This document shows positions 35,815 to 43,805 of a stretch of 64,000 nt of DNA, in pieces. The DNA comes from CAVQBJ01 sp963724405 (lineage in GTDB: Bacteria > Actinomycetota > Thermoleophilia > Solirubrobacterales > Solirubrobacteraceae), in NCBI GenBank assembly GCA_963724405.1, contig CAVRUQ010000003.1, positions 1,364,001 to 1,428,000 on the forward strand. The letters run 5' to 3'. A model generated the notes under the pieces. It had not been told where the DNA came from and did no database searches. It worked only from the letters and a program-made list of their open reading frames with translations. The position numbers and the translations under genes are program-made. Positions within the stretch are counted from its first letter, which is position 1. The number at the start of each line of letters is the position of its first letter.

Positions 35815-36804
35815 GTGGCCCGCGTGGGGGAACCGGATGCGCGGCGAGCGACCATGAGATCCGCCAGAGACCATGTGCCGGGGACTGCCGCGCGGCTCGC
35901 CGGGATTGCGCTGTTGGCGCTGCTCGCCGGCGGCGCAGCGGTGGGGGCGAGCGCCACCGCTCGCGGCTCGCATGCCTCCTCCACCCTGTCGCCCGGCGGA
36001 CGGAGTGCGTTCGTCCCGGCCGTCGGCGATTGGGAGGGCACGCTCGGTGGGCTGCACGCGAGCTTCGAGCTCCTGCGCTACCCGCACGGCCAGGCGTACG
36101 GGGCCTCGGCGTTCGCCGTGCGCGACCTCGTCTACCAGCGTCCGGCCACCTGCCCGGCGAGCCTCACCGACCCGAACCTCAGCACCTTCGTGGCCTACGC
36201 CGACAGCCCTCCCCCGTACGTGCTCGTCAGCTCCGATGGCCGCTTCCCGTTCGATGCGCGGCCGTTGTACGGGTCGATCACGGGCCCGGCGCACGCGGCG
36301 GTCGACGAGGCCTTCACCGTCGGCCGCCCCGGCTCGCGCACCGGCTGCTCGGGACACCTGCGCTTTGCGCTCGCGCCGGCGCACCGCGTGCCGGTGGCGG
36401 ACGGAACCTGGCGCCTCACCGCGCAGGACGGCAGCGGGGCCACGTTCACCGTGCGCGGCGCCGGGCGGATCGCCTACGCGATCCCGCTGTCGAGCATCGT
36501 GGCGCACTGCAGCAACGGGACCACGCCGGGGTCGTTCAGCGGCGAGCTCGCGCTCTTCATCCACCCCAACGGCACCGCCGGCGGGGCCACGAGCGGAAAC
36601 GGAGCGCTGATGGCGGTCAGCCTGCGCTTCACCGGCCCCGCGTCGGCGACCGGTCAGTACCTGGCCGGGGCGGCGGGCTGCTCGTCGACCACGCTCGCCT
36701 TCTCGGCGACGCGCGTCTCCGCCGGGGACGCCGCAGAAGCGGTCAGTACGAGCGCGACGCGCGCCAGATGTAGACGAGCGTGTAGACGACGGCGCCGAGG
36801 ATGA
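35815..36804 (+). CDS. Secreted hypothetical protein
   Basis: Up to 329 aa. A signal peptide (LAGIALLALLAGGAAVGASA) and then a mature domain of mostly beta-strand character with four or more Cys (PATCPASL, GCSGHL, AHCSNG, AGCSST), likely disulfide-bonded. No family recognised. GTG 35815 or ATG 35854 could start; the latter puts the signal peptide closer to the N-terminus. The Arg-rich last 15 residues lie in a 62-bp overlap with the convergent membrane-protein gene and probably carry no function. Confidence 0.7.
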   Translation: MARVGEPDARRATMRSARDHVPGTAARLAGIALLALLAGGAAVGASATARGSHASSTLSPGGRSAFVPAVGDWEGTLGGLHASFELLRYPHGQAYGASAFAVRDLVYQRPATCPASLTDPNLSTFVAYADSPPPYVLVSSDGRFPFDARPLYGSITGPAHAAVDEAFTVGRPGSRTGCSGHLRFALAPAHRVPVADGTWRLTAQDGSGATFTVRGAGRIAYAIPLSSIVAHCSNGTTPGSFSGELALFIHPNGTAGGATSGNGALMAVSLRFTGPASATGQYLAGAAGCSSTTLAFSATRVSAGDAAEAVSTSATRARCRRACRRRRRG

Positions 36805-37102
36805 CGAACCACACGACCTCGCCCGCGCCCGTCTGCCACATGCGCGGCTGGGCCGCGATCGTGACGACGGCCACGGCCACGGCGCCGTAGAGCAGCGCGC
36901 GCAGCCGATCGCCGAGGCTGTAGAGCGCGACGCGATGCTCGCGGTACATGCGCGCCGCGAAGTACGCAATCGCGGCCGCGAACGCGACCGACACGATGCC
37001 GAACGCCGTCGCCGCCACCTGTCCGCCGCGGGGAAGGAGATAGACGGCGGCGGCGATCACCGCGATGATCAGGATGTTGCGCGCCGGCGCGTAGCGCTCC
37101 AT
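36743..37102 (-). CDS. Small four-TM membrane protein
   Basis: 119 aa with four hydrophobic segments (ILIIAVIAAAVYLL, AFGIVSVAFAAAIAYFAARMY, LLYGAVAVAVVTIAA, VVWFVILGAVVYTLVYIW) and short basic loops. The family is not recognised. ATG 37102 is the first Met of the hydrophobic protein; the frame above it overlaps the divergent GNAT gene. Convergent overlap with the secreted-protein gene. Confidence 0.7.
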   Translation of the reverse strand: MERYAPARNILIIAVIAAAVYLLPRGGQVAATAFGIVSVAFAAAIAYFAARMYREHRVALYSLGDRLRALLYGAVAVAVVTIAAQPRMWQTGAGEVVWFVILGAVVYTLVYIWRASRSY

Positions 37103-37145
37103 GAGTCGGAGTGTAGATGAGTGTCGTCCTGGGACAATCGCGCCG

Positions 37146-37790
37146 ATGTGGAGCGATCTCCTCACCCGCCTCGACGGCTCGATCGTGACGCTCGAGCCCC
37201 TGTCCGCCGAGCACGAGCAGGCCCTGTTCGAGGCGTCCAGGGACCCGGTCATCTGGCGCTGGCTGCCCGCCGGCACGGACCCGATGACGGGCGCCGAGCG
37301 GCGCCCTCCCGACCGGGACGAGTTCGCCGCGCTGTTCGGGCAGGCCCTGGCGGCGAACGCGGACGGCAGCGAGGCGGGCTTCGCGACCATCGACCGCCGC
37401 CGCGGCGTGCCCGTCGGCAGCACGCGCTACATCGCCCTGCGCGAGGCGCACCGCGGGCTCGAGATCGGCTGGACCTGGCTCTCCCCCGTTGCCTGGCGCA
37501 CCGGCGCGAACGTCGAGGCCAAGCTGCTGATGCTGGCGCACGCGTTCGAGGATCTCGGCTGTATCCGCGTCGAGTTCAAGACCGACGCCCGCAACGAGCG
37601 CTCCCGAGTCGCGCTGGCGGCCCTGCCGGCCCGGTTCGAGGGCGTCTTCCGCCGGCACATGGTGGTGCCCGGGGGGGTGCGCGACTCGGCCTACTACAGC
37701 GTGATCGACTCCGAGTGGCCCGAGGCGCGCGCCAACCTGAGACGGCGGCTCGCCGACGCGGCCGGGCCGACGGTGTCCGAAGATCGCTAG
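37146..37790 (+). CDS. GNAT acetyltransferase (RimJ/RimL-like)
   Basis: 214 aa. Fits the GNAT fold of RimJ/RimL-type N-acetyltransferases: VTLEPLSAEHEQALFEA opening, beta-bulge region GLEIGWTWLSP followed by WRTGANVEAKLLMLAHAFEDLGCIRVEFKTDARNERSRVAL-type helix and strand. The acetyl-CoA-binding segment is less canonical than usual. Substrate unknown, probably a protein N-terminus or small amine. ATG 37146, 43 bp from the divergent membrane gene. Confidence 0.87.
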   Translation: MWSDLLTRLDGSIVTLEPLSAEHEQALFEASRDPVIWRWLPAGTDPMTGAERRPPDRDEFAALFGQALAANADGSEAGFATIDRRRGVPVGSTRYIALREAHRGLEIGWTWLSPVAWRTGANVEAKLLMLAHAFEDLGCIRVEFKTDARNERSRVALAALPARFEGVFRRHMVVPGGVRDSAYYSVIDSEWPEARANLRRRLADAAGPTVSEDR

Positions 37791-37890
37791 ACGCGGGTGG
37801 CCGCGGGCATAGAATCAGCGGGTGCCCCAGGCCGCCCGCGTGTCCGCGCGCGCGGGACAGCGGCTCGCCGGCGCGGACCAAGGAGAGGCG

Positions 37891-40173
37891 ATGGCGTCCA
37901 CCGATCGCATCGAGTACCGGACCTGCCCGCTGTGCGAGGCCACGTGCGGGCTGGCGCTGACCATGCGCGGCGATGAGCTGCTCGCGGTGCGCGGCGACGA
38001 CGAGGACGTGTTCAGCGCCGGCTTCATCTGCCCCAAGGGCGCCGGCCTGAAGGCGCTGCACGAGGACCCCGACCGCGTGCGCACACCGCTGCGGCGCGCC
38101 GCCGACGGGCGCTTCACCCCGGTCGCATGGGACGAGGCGTTCGCCGAGATCGACCGCCGCCTGGGCGAGATCCTCGCCCGCGACGGACGCGACGCCGCCG
38201 GTGTGTACCTCGGCAATCCGAGCGCGCACAACACCAGCGCGCTGCTGTACTCCCGCGTCCTGCTCCGGGCGCTCGGCACGCGCAACCTCTTCTCGGCGTC
38301 GACCGTCGACCAGTTCCCGAAGCAGATGGCGGCGGCGCTCATGTTCGGGGGCGGCCTGAGCGTGCCGGTGCCCGACGTCGACCGCACCGACTACCTGCTC
38401 ATCCTCGGCGCCAACCCGCTCGCCTCCAACGGCAGCCTCATGACGGCGCCCGACATGCGCGGCCGGCTGCGCGCCATCCGCGAGCGCGGCGGGCGCGTCG
38501 TCGTGATCGATCCGCGCCGCAGCCGCACGGCCGAGCTCGCCGACGAGCATCACTTCATCCGGCCCGGCACCGACGCGCTGCTGCTGTTCGCGATCGTGCA
38601 CGCACTGTTCGACGAGGGTCTCGCCGCCCCGGGGCCGCTCGCCGCGCACACCGAGGGCATCGAGCGGGTGCGGGCGCTCAGCGCCGATTTCACGCCCGAG
38701 GCCGTCGCGCCGGCGTGCGGGATCGACTGCGGGACGATCCGGGGCCTGGCCCGGGCGTTGGCCGCCGCGCCGACGGCGGCGGTGTACGGCCGCATCGGCA
38801 CGACGACGCAGGAGTTCGGGACGCTCGCCAGCTGGCTCGTCGATGTGTGCAACCTGCTGACCGGCAATCTGGACCGCCCCGGCGGGGCGATGTTCACCGC
38901 CGCGGCGATCGGCGCCTCCAACACCCGCGGCGAGCCCGGTCACGGGCGGGGTGCACAGTTCGGGCGCTGGGCGAGCCGCGTGCGCGGGATCGGCGAGCTG
39001 TTCGGCGAGCTTCCGGCCGCGACGCTCGCCGAGGAGATCGACACCCCGGGCGAGGGCCGCGTGCGCGCCCTGTTCACGCTCGCCGGCAACCCGGTCCTGA
39101 GCACGCCCAACTCGGCGCGCCTCGACGCCGCGCTCGACACGCTCGAGCTGATGGTCAGCGTCGACATCTACGTCAACGAGACGACCCGCCACGCCGACTT
39201 CATCCTGCCCGGGCCCTCGCCGCTGGAGCGCAGCCATTACGACGTCGCGCTCTACCAGTTCGCGGTGCGCAACGTCGCGAACTACTCGCCGCCGACGCTG
39301 ACCGGCGACGTGCCCGACGAGTGGCGGACCCTGCTGCGGCTGGCAGGCGCGGCCGCCGGCGCCGGACCGGACGCCGACGTCGACGGGCTCGACGAGCAGG
39401 TCGCGCTCGAGGCCGCGCGCCGCGAGGTCGCGCTCGCCGACTCGCCGGTCGCCGGGCTCGAGCCCAGCGAGGTGCTCGAGCGCCTCACCGCGGCCGACGG
39501 CACGCCGCGCACCGGGCCCGAGCGGCTGCTCGACCTGATGCTCCGCTGCGGACCGTACGGCGACGGCTTCGGCACCCGTGAGGACGGGCCACGGCTGACG
39601 CTCGACGCGCTCATCGCCGCGCCGCACGGCGTCGATCTCGGTCCGCTGCACCCGCGCATCCCCGAGGTGCTCCGCACCCCGAGCGGGCGCATCGAGCTCG
39701 CGCCCGAGACGATCGTCGCCGACGTACCGCGGCTGCACGCGGTGCTCGAGCGGCCGATCAGCGACATGGTGCTCATCGGGCGCCGCCAGCTTCGCTCGAA
39801 CAACTCGTGGATGCACAACCTGCCGCTGCTTGCGAAGGGGCCGGTGCGCTGCACCGCGCACGTGCACCCCGACGACGCGGCGCGCCTGGGCCTGAGCGAC
39901 GGCGAACCGGCGATCGTCAGCTCGCGCACCGGGAGCGTCCGGGTCCCGGTCGAGGTGACGGACGCGATCATGCCTGGCGTCGTCAGCATCCCCCACGGCT
40001 GGGGCCACGATGCACCGGGCACCGCGATGAGCGTCGCGGCGCAGCGCCCGGGGACGAACAGCAACGTGCTCGCCGACGAGCTCGTCCTGGACGCGCCGTC
40101 GGGTAACGCCGTGCTGAACGGGATCCCGGTCAGCCTGGTGCCGGTCCCCATGGCGGTCGCGGCGACGGCCTGA
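37891..40173 (+). CDS. Molybdopterin-dependent oxidoreductase (DMSO-reductase superfamily)
   Basis: 760 aa. An N-terminal 4Fe-4S site (CPLCEATCGL then FICPKG) is followed by molybdopterin domains with RTPLRRAADGRF, the LGANPLASNGSL and VVVIDPRRSRTAELAD blocks and a C-terminal molydopterin dinucleotide-binding beta-barrel (QLRSNNSWMHNLP ... PHGWGHDA). Similar to formate-dehydrogenase-H-like and uncharacterised actinobacterial oxidoreductases; neither Cys nor Sec is obvious at the Mo-ligand position (SASTVDQFPK). ATG 37891 has AAGGAGAGG upstream. No electron-transfer subunits are adjacent. Confidence 0.92.
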   Translation: MASTDRIEYRTCPLCEATCGLALTMRGDELLAVRGDDEDVFSAGFICPKGAGLKALHEDPDRVRTPLRRAADGRFTPVAWDEAFAEIDRRLGEILARDGRDAAGVYLGNPSAHNTSALLYSRVLLRALGTRNLFSASTVDQFPKQMAAALMFGGGLSVPVPDVDRTDYLLILGANPLASNGSLMTAPDMRGRLRAIRERGGRVVVIDPRRSRTAELADEHHFIRPGTDALLLFAIVHALFDEGLAAPGPLAAHTEGIERVRALSADFTPEAVAPACGIDCGTIRGLARALAAAPTAAVYGRIGTTTQEFGTLASWLVDVCNLLTGNLDRPGGAMFTAAAIGASNTRGEPGHGRGAQFGRWASRVRGIGELFGELPAATLAEEIDTPGEGRVRALFTLAGNPVLSTPNSARLDAALDTLELMVSVDIYVNETTRHADFILPGPSPLERSHYDVALYQFAVRNVANYSPPTLTGDVPDEWRTLLRLAGAAAGAGPDADVDGLDEQVALEAARREVALADSPVAGLEPSEVLERLTAADGTPRTGPERLLDLMLRCGPYGDGFGTREDGPRLTLDALIAAPHGVDLGPLHPRIPEVLRTPSGRIELAPETIVADVPRLHAVLERPISDMVLIGRRQLRSNNSWMHNLPLLAKGPVRCTAHVHPDDAARLGLSDGEPAIVSSRTGSVRVPVEVTDAIMPGVVSIPHGWGHDAPGTAMSVAAQRPGTNSNVLADELVLDAPSGNAVLNGIPVSLVPVPMAVAATA

Positions 40174-40342
40174 GATCGCGCGGGGCGCGCGAGGTCGAGT
40201 CGGGACTCCGGCTCAGGCCGGCTCGCGGTCGGGTCGGCGCGATACGCAGCCATGATCTTGCTCGCGAGAACGTGAGGCGACGCTACTCCGGCGGTGCCGG
40301 TCTGCCAATGGCCCGAAAGTGGCAGGCCTGCGTCACGACCGT

Positions 40343-42385
40343 TCAGTCGACGAGCGTCTCGAGCCGCGCGTAGGCGGCCTCGATGGCCCGCTTGGCCGCC
40401 GTGTGGCGGGCCTCGGACTTCGCCGACTCGTACTTCGTCGCCCACGCCGCCGGATCGGCCAGCTCGGACTCGAGCGCGACGAGCGCGGCCTCGGCCTCCT
40501 CGACGGCGCGCTCGGCCTTCTCCTGCTCGCGCAGGCGGTTCTTCGACGGCCCGGCGTCGCGGCGGCCGCCGCGCCTTGCGTCCGCGGCATCGCCGTTCTT
40601 CGCGACGCCCGCCTTCGCCGCGCCGTTCTCCGCCCGGCCCTTCTTCGCGGCGCCCCGGGCGCCGGCGCCGTTGGTGGGCGACCCGCCCGCCGCCGCGGAG
40701 GCTCCCGCGTTCGCGCGCGCGGCGCGCCCGCCGGCCGGCTCGGGCGCTGCGGCCGCGCCGCCCGCGGCCGCGCGCTCCTCGCGCACCCGCACGTACTCGG
40801 GCCAGCCGCCGACGTAGGAATGCAGCTCACCGTCCTCGAGCGCGACGGTGCGCGTGCCCACCGCGTCGAGCAGGGCCCGGTCGTGGCTGACGAGCAGCAG
40901 CGAGCCTTCGAAGCCGCCGAGCGCGTCCTCGAGCGCCTCGCGGCTCTCGATGTCAAGGTGGTTCGTCGGCTCATCGAGGACGAGCACGTTCGCGCCGGAC
41001 TGCACGAGGACGGCGATCGACAGACGCCGGCGCTCGCCCCCGGAGAGCCCGTCGAGCGGCTTCTCGGCCTCCTCGCCGGAGAACAGGAAGCGGCCGAGCA
41101 GGGCCCGTGCCTTGTTCGGCGTCAGCCCCGTCGCCCGCTGGGTCACCTCGACGACCGTCTGGCCCGGCGGGCCGCCGAGGCCGAGCTCGTCGGCGTGCTG
41201 GGAGAGGTAGCCGACCTGCACGTTGTGCCCGGTGCGCAGCTTCCCGGCCGCGAGCGGCCGGCGCCCGGCGAGCGTGTCGATGAGCGTCGTCTTGCCGGTG
41301 CCGTTCTTGCCGACGAGCGACACGTGCTCGCCGCGCTCGAGCCACAGGCCGGCGTCGTGGAGGAGGACCCGTGGCGGATCGCCGACCTCGATCCGTCCGT
41401 CCTCGAGCTCGAAGACGACGCGCCCGCTGCGCTCCGGAGCCTTGAAGTCGAACGACAGCGCCTCGCCGTCGCGCGGGTCACGCTCGATCCGCTCGACCTT
41501 CGCGAGCGCCTTCACGCGCGACTGCGCCTGGCGCGCCTTCGTGGCCTTCGCCCGGAAGCGCTCGATGAAGCGCTCCATGCGCGCGATCTCGGCCTGCTGC
41601 TTGTCGATCGCGCGGCCGAGCGCGAGCTCGCGCGCCGCCTGCTCGCGCCGCCAGGCGTGCCAGCTGCCGGCGAAGAAGCGCGAGCGGCCGGCCTCGAGCT
41701 CGAGCACGGCGGTGCCGACGGTCTCGAGGAACCAGCGATCGTGCGCGACGAGCATGATCGCCGCGTCGAGCCCGACGAGGGTCTTCTCGAGCCACTCCAG
41801 CGACTCGATGTCGAGGTGGTTCGTCGGCTCGTCGAGCAGCAGCACGTCCGCCTCGGCGGCGAGCGCCCGCGCCAGCGAGGCCCGCGTCAGCTGCCCGCCC
41901 GAGAACGTGTCGAGGCGCCGGTCGAAGTCTCCGTCCTCGAAGCCGAGCCCGTGCAGCATCGCCGTCGCCCGGTCGCGCCACAGATAGCCGCCGTGGGCCT
42001 CCAGGTCGGCCTGGGCGCGGCTGTAGCGGGAGAGCGTGGCGTCGTCGCTCGCCCCGCCGGCCATCGCCTGCTCGAGCTCGCGCAGGCGCGCCTCGATCGC
42101 CAGCTCGATCGCGCAGGCCGACAGCACGTAGTCGCGCAGGCTGACGTCCCGCTCGCGCGGCGGGCGCTGGTCGTGCAGGACGACGCGCGCGCCCTTCGAC
42201 AGCGAGAGCTCCCCGCGGTCGATCGACTCGTCGCCGGCGAGCATGCGCAGCAGCGTCGTCTTGCCGGCGCCGTTGCGCCCCGCGATGGTCAGGCGATCGC
42301 GGCGCTCGAGCTTGAACGAGACGCCGCGCAGCAGCGGCTGCCCGGCCATGTCCTTGTGCAGGTCCGATGCGATGAGAACGGCCAC
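40343..42385 (-). CDS. ABC-F family ATPase
   Basis: 680 aa, no TM. Two ABC domains: GRNGAGKTT / SGGQLTR / LLLDEPTNHLD and GKNGTGKTT / SGGERRR / LVLDEPTNHLD, joined by a helical interdomain linker (~240-310, rich in Arg/Lys/Ala) that reaches the ribosomal P site in characterised members. An unusual ~90-residue Ala/Gly/Lys-rich spacer precedes a C-terminal coiled coil (NRLREQEKAERAVEEAEAAL). Such proteins rescue stalled ribosomes or protect them from antibiotics; which one cannot be read. Confidence 0.93.
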   Translation of the reverse strand: MAVLIASDLHKDMAGQPLLRGVSFKLERRDRLTIAGRNGAGKTTLLRMLAGDESIDRGELSLSKGARVVLHDQRPPRERDVSLRDYVLSACAIELAIEARLRELEQAMAGGASDDATLSRYSRAQADLEAHGGYLWRDRATAMLHGLGFEDGDFDRRLDTFSGGQLTRASLARALAAEADVLLLDEPTNHLDIESLEWLEKTLVGLDAAIMLVAHDRWFLETVGTAVLELEAGRSRFFAGSWHAWRREQAARELALGRAIDKQQAEIARMERFIERFRAKATKARQAQSRVKALAKVERIERDPRDGEALSFDFKAPERSGRVVFELEDGRIEVGDPPRVLLHDAGLWLERGEHVSLVGKNGTGKTTLIDTLAGRRPLAAGKLRTGHNVQVGYLSQHADELGLGGPPGQTVVEVTQRATGLTPNKARALLGRFLFSGEEAEKPLDGLSGGERRRLSIAVLVQSGANVLVLDEPTNHLDIESREALEDALGGFEGSLLLVSHDRALLDAVGTRTVALEDGELHSYVGGWPEYVRVREERAAAGGAAAAPEPAGGRAARANAGASAAAGGSPTNGAGARGAAKKGRAENGAAKAGVAKNGDAADARRGGRRDAGPSKNRLREQEKAERAVEEAEAALVALESELADPAAWATKYESAKSEARHTAAKRAIEAAYARLETLVD

Positions 42386-42461
42386 GAGCCCATGGTAGGT
42401 GGCCGGTCCGGGCGGCGCGGCGTGCGGGTGGCGGCACCGGCGCAGCGCTCGGCCCGGCCAG

Positions 42462-42518
42462 GCGCGAAGTTTGGTCGATCTTCTCTCACCAGCGAAGAAG
42501 ATCGATCACGCTGGCCGG
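42462..42518. repeat. 57-bp palindrome-bearing repeat, copy 1
   Basis: Differs from the copy at 42576 at a single base. It contains a hairpin with perfect 10-bp arms TCGATCTTCT (42475-42484) and AGAAGATCGA (42496-42505) around an 11-nt loop, extendable to 13 pairs. It is much less GC-rich than its surroundings. REP-like structure. Confidence 0.85.
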
Positions 42519-42575
42519 ATCGCCGGGCCCCGCCGAGCGCGGATCGCCTCGCGCCGGCGGCTTTCACCCGACCCA

Positions 42576-42632
42576 GCGCGAAGTTTGGTCGATCTTCTCT
42601 CACCAGCGAAGAAGATCGATCACGCTTGCCGG
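42576..42632. repeat. 57-bp palindrome-bearing repeat, copy 2
   Basis: Direct repeat of 42462-42518 with a 114-bp period and the same potential hairpin (arms 42589-42598 and 42610-42619). The 57-bp spacer between copies is ordinary GC-rich sequence. Both copies lie between the ABC-F start and the enoyl-CoA hydratase end. Confidence 0.85.
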
Positions 42633-42676
42633 CGCGACCGGCCGATCCCGGCTCCGATCACGCGCCGCGCCCGGCC

Positions 42677-43417
42677 TCAGCCCCCGTCCGGATGCGACCC
42701 GGCCGGCAGGCCCGCGCCGTGGCGCTGCCAGTCGACGAGGATCTCGTTCTCCCGCGCTACTCGCTCGGCCGGCCCGAGCCCCTCGAAGTTGCGGAACATC
42801 CGCTTGAGAGCGCGCACGCCGGCGGGGTCGTTCGCGGCGATCTGGCCCGCGAGCTCGAGCGCCTGGGCCTCCGCCTCCCCGGCGGCGACCGCGCGGTTGA
42901 GAAAGCCGAGCTCGAAGGCCTCGGGCGCGGAGACCACGCGGCCCGTCAGCACGAGATCGCGCGCCCGCGAAAGCCCGATGAGCGGAGCGAGGCGGGCGGG
43001 GCCGACCGGGACGCCGAGCCGCGCGCCGGCCCACGCGAGCTTGAGGTTGTCGCCGCCGACCCGCAGGTCGCAGCCGGCGGCGAGCTCGGCGCCCGCGCCC
43101 ACGACGTTGCCGACGCACACGCACACCGTCGGCGCCGGGAAGGCCTCGATCGCGGCGTAGAGGCGCGCGAACGCCTCCATGCGCTCGACGCCGCCCGCGG
43201 CGTCGAGCGGCTCGTTGACGTCGGCGCCGGCGCACAACGCGCGCTCGCTGGTCGTCGAGATGACGAGCGCCCTCGGCCCGGGGTCCTGCGCGAGCTCGTC
43301 GAGGACGTCGAGCAGCTCCCGCAGTGTGGCCGAATCGAGGGCGTTGCGCTGCGCCGGGCGATCGAGGCGCAGCACCTCGATCTCCGGCTGCACCCGCTCG
43401 CGGAGGACGGAGGCCAT
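42677..43417 (-). CDS. Enoyl-CoA hydratase/isomerase family protein
   Basis: 246-aa crotonase-fold enzyme. The family core is present: RLDRPAQRNALDSATL, an oxyanion-hole segment ALCAGADVNEPLD, VCVGNVVGAGAELAAGCDLRVG with the second oxyanion Gly, and GARLGVPVGPARL. One of the two hydratase glutamates appears kept (GAELAAGCD), while the second position carries Pro/Val (GVPVGP), so isomerase, hydrolase or other crotonase chemistry is possible. Start ATG 43417. Confidence 0.87.
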   Translation of the reverse strand: MASVLRERVQPEIEVLRLDRPAQRNALDSATLRELLDVLDELAQDPGPRALVISTTSERALCAGADVNEPLDAAGGVERMEAFARLYAAIEAFPAPTVCVCVGNVVGAGAELAAGCDLRVGGDNLKLAWAGARLGVPVGPARLAPLIGLSRARDLVLTGRVVSAPEAFELGFLNRAVAAGEAEAQALELAGQIAANDPAGVRALKRMFRNFEGLGPAERVARENEILVDWQRHGAGLPAGSHPDGG

Positions 43418-43462
43418 GGCCGCGGCGAGGATAGCGGCCCGCTCCGATACGATCCGGCGACC

Positions 43463-43732
43463 ATGCGCAGACTGATCACCCTCCTCGCCGGCGCGGCGTT
43501 CCTGCTGATGGCCTTCGCGCCGAGCGCCTTCGCGTTCAACGACGGCCGTGGCTTCTACGGTGAGACCAACGACAAGGTCGTCACCACCGCCGGCTTCATC
43601 CTCATCGGCTTCTTCTCGCTGTTCGTACTGATCGCCAGCCTCATCTACGGGCGCATGGAGAAGCGCAAGGACGAGCGCAAGGCGGCCGCCAAGCACCGTG
43701 TGGCAAACGGTGACTGGCACGGCGGCTGGTAG
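43463..43732 (+). CDS. Small membrane protein
   Basis: 89 aa. A signal-like helix (LLAGAAFLLMAFAPSAFA), a short FNDGRGFYGETNDKV loop, a TM helix (GFILIGFFSLFVLIASLIYG) and a Lys/Arg-rich cytoplasmic tail ending GDWHGGW. Family not recognised by name. Begins with ATG 43463, divergent from the enoyl-CoA hydratase gene by 45 bp. Confidence 0.75.
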   Translation: MRRLITLLAGAAFLLMAFAPSAFAFNDGRGFYGETNDKVVTTAGFILIGFFSLFVLIASLIYGRMEKRKDERKAAAKHRVANGDWHGGW

Positions 43733-43805
43733 CGCACGCGCGGACGTTCGCCCGGCACGGCGGTGCCGGGGTATGCTCGCTTCCGACCAACTCGGAGGGA
43801 GCTAG

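Noticed and set aside
42462..42632. CRISPR-like direct repeats with palindromes
   Set aside because: Only two copies, 57-bp units with a 57-bp spacer, no cas genes and no leader. A REP-like element fits better.
42677..43720. Longer enoyl-CoA hydratase starting at 43720
   Set aside because: The extra ~100 residues have no crotonase similarity and would overlap the small membrane protein gene entirely; ATG 43417 begins at the family N-terminus.
40319..43732. An 1137-codon plus-strand open frame
   Set aside because: Spans antisense to the ABC-F and hydratase genes; only its last 90 codons (from ATG 43463) encode a plausible protein, which I list separately.
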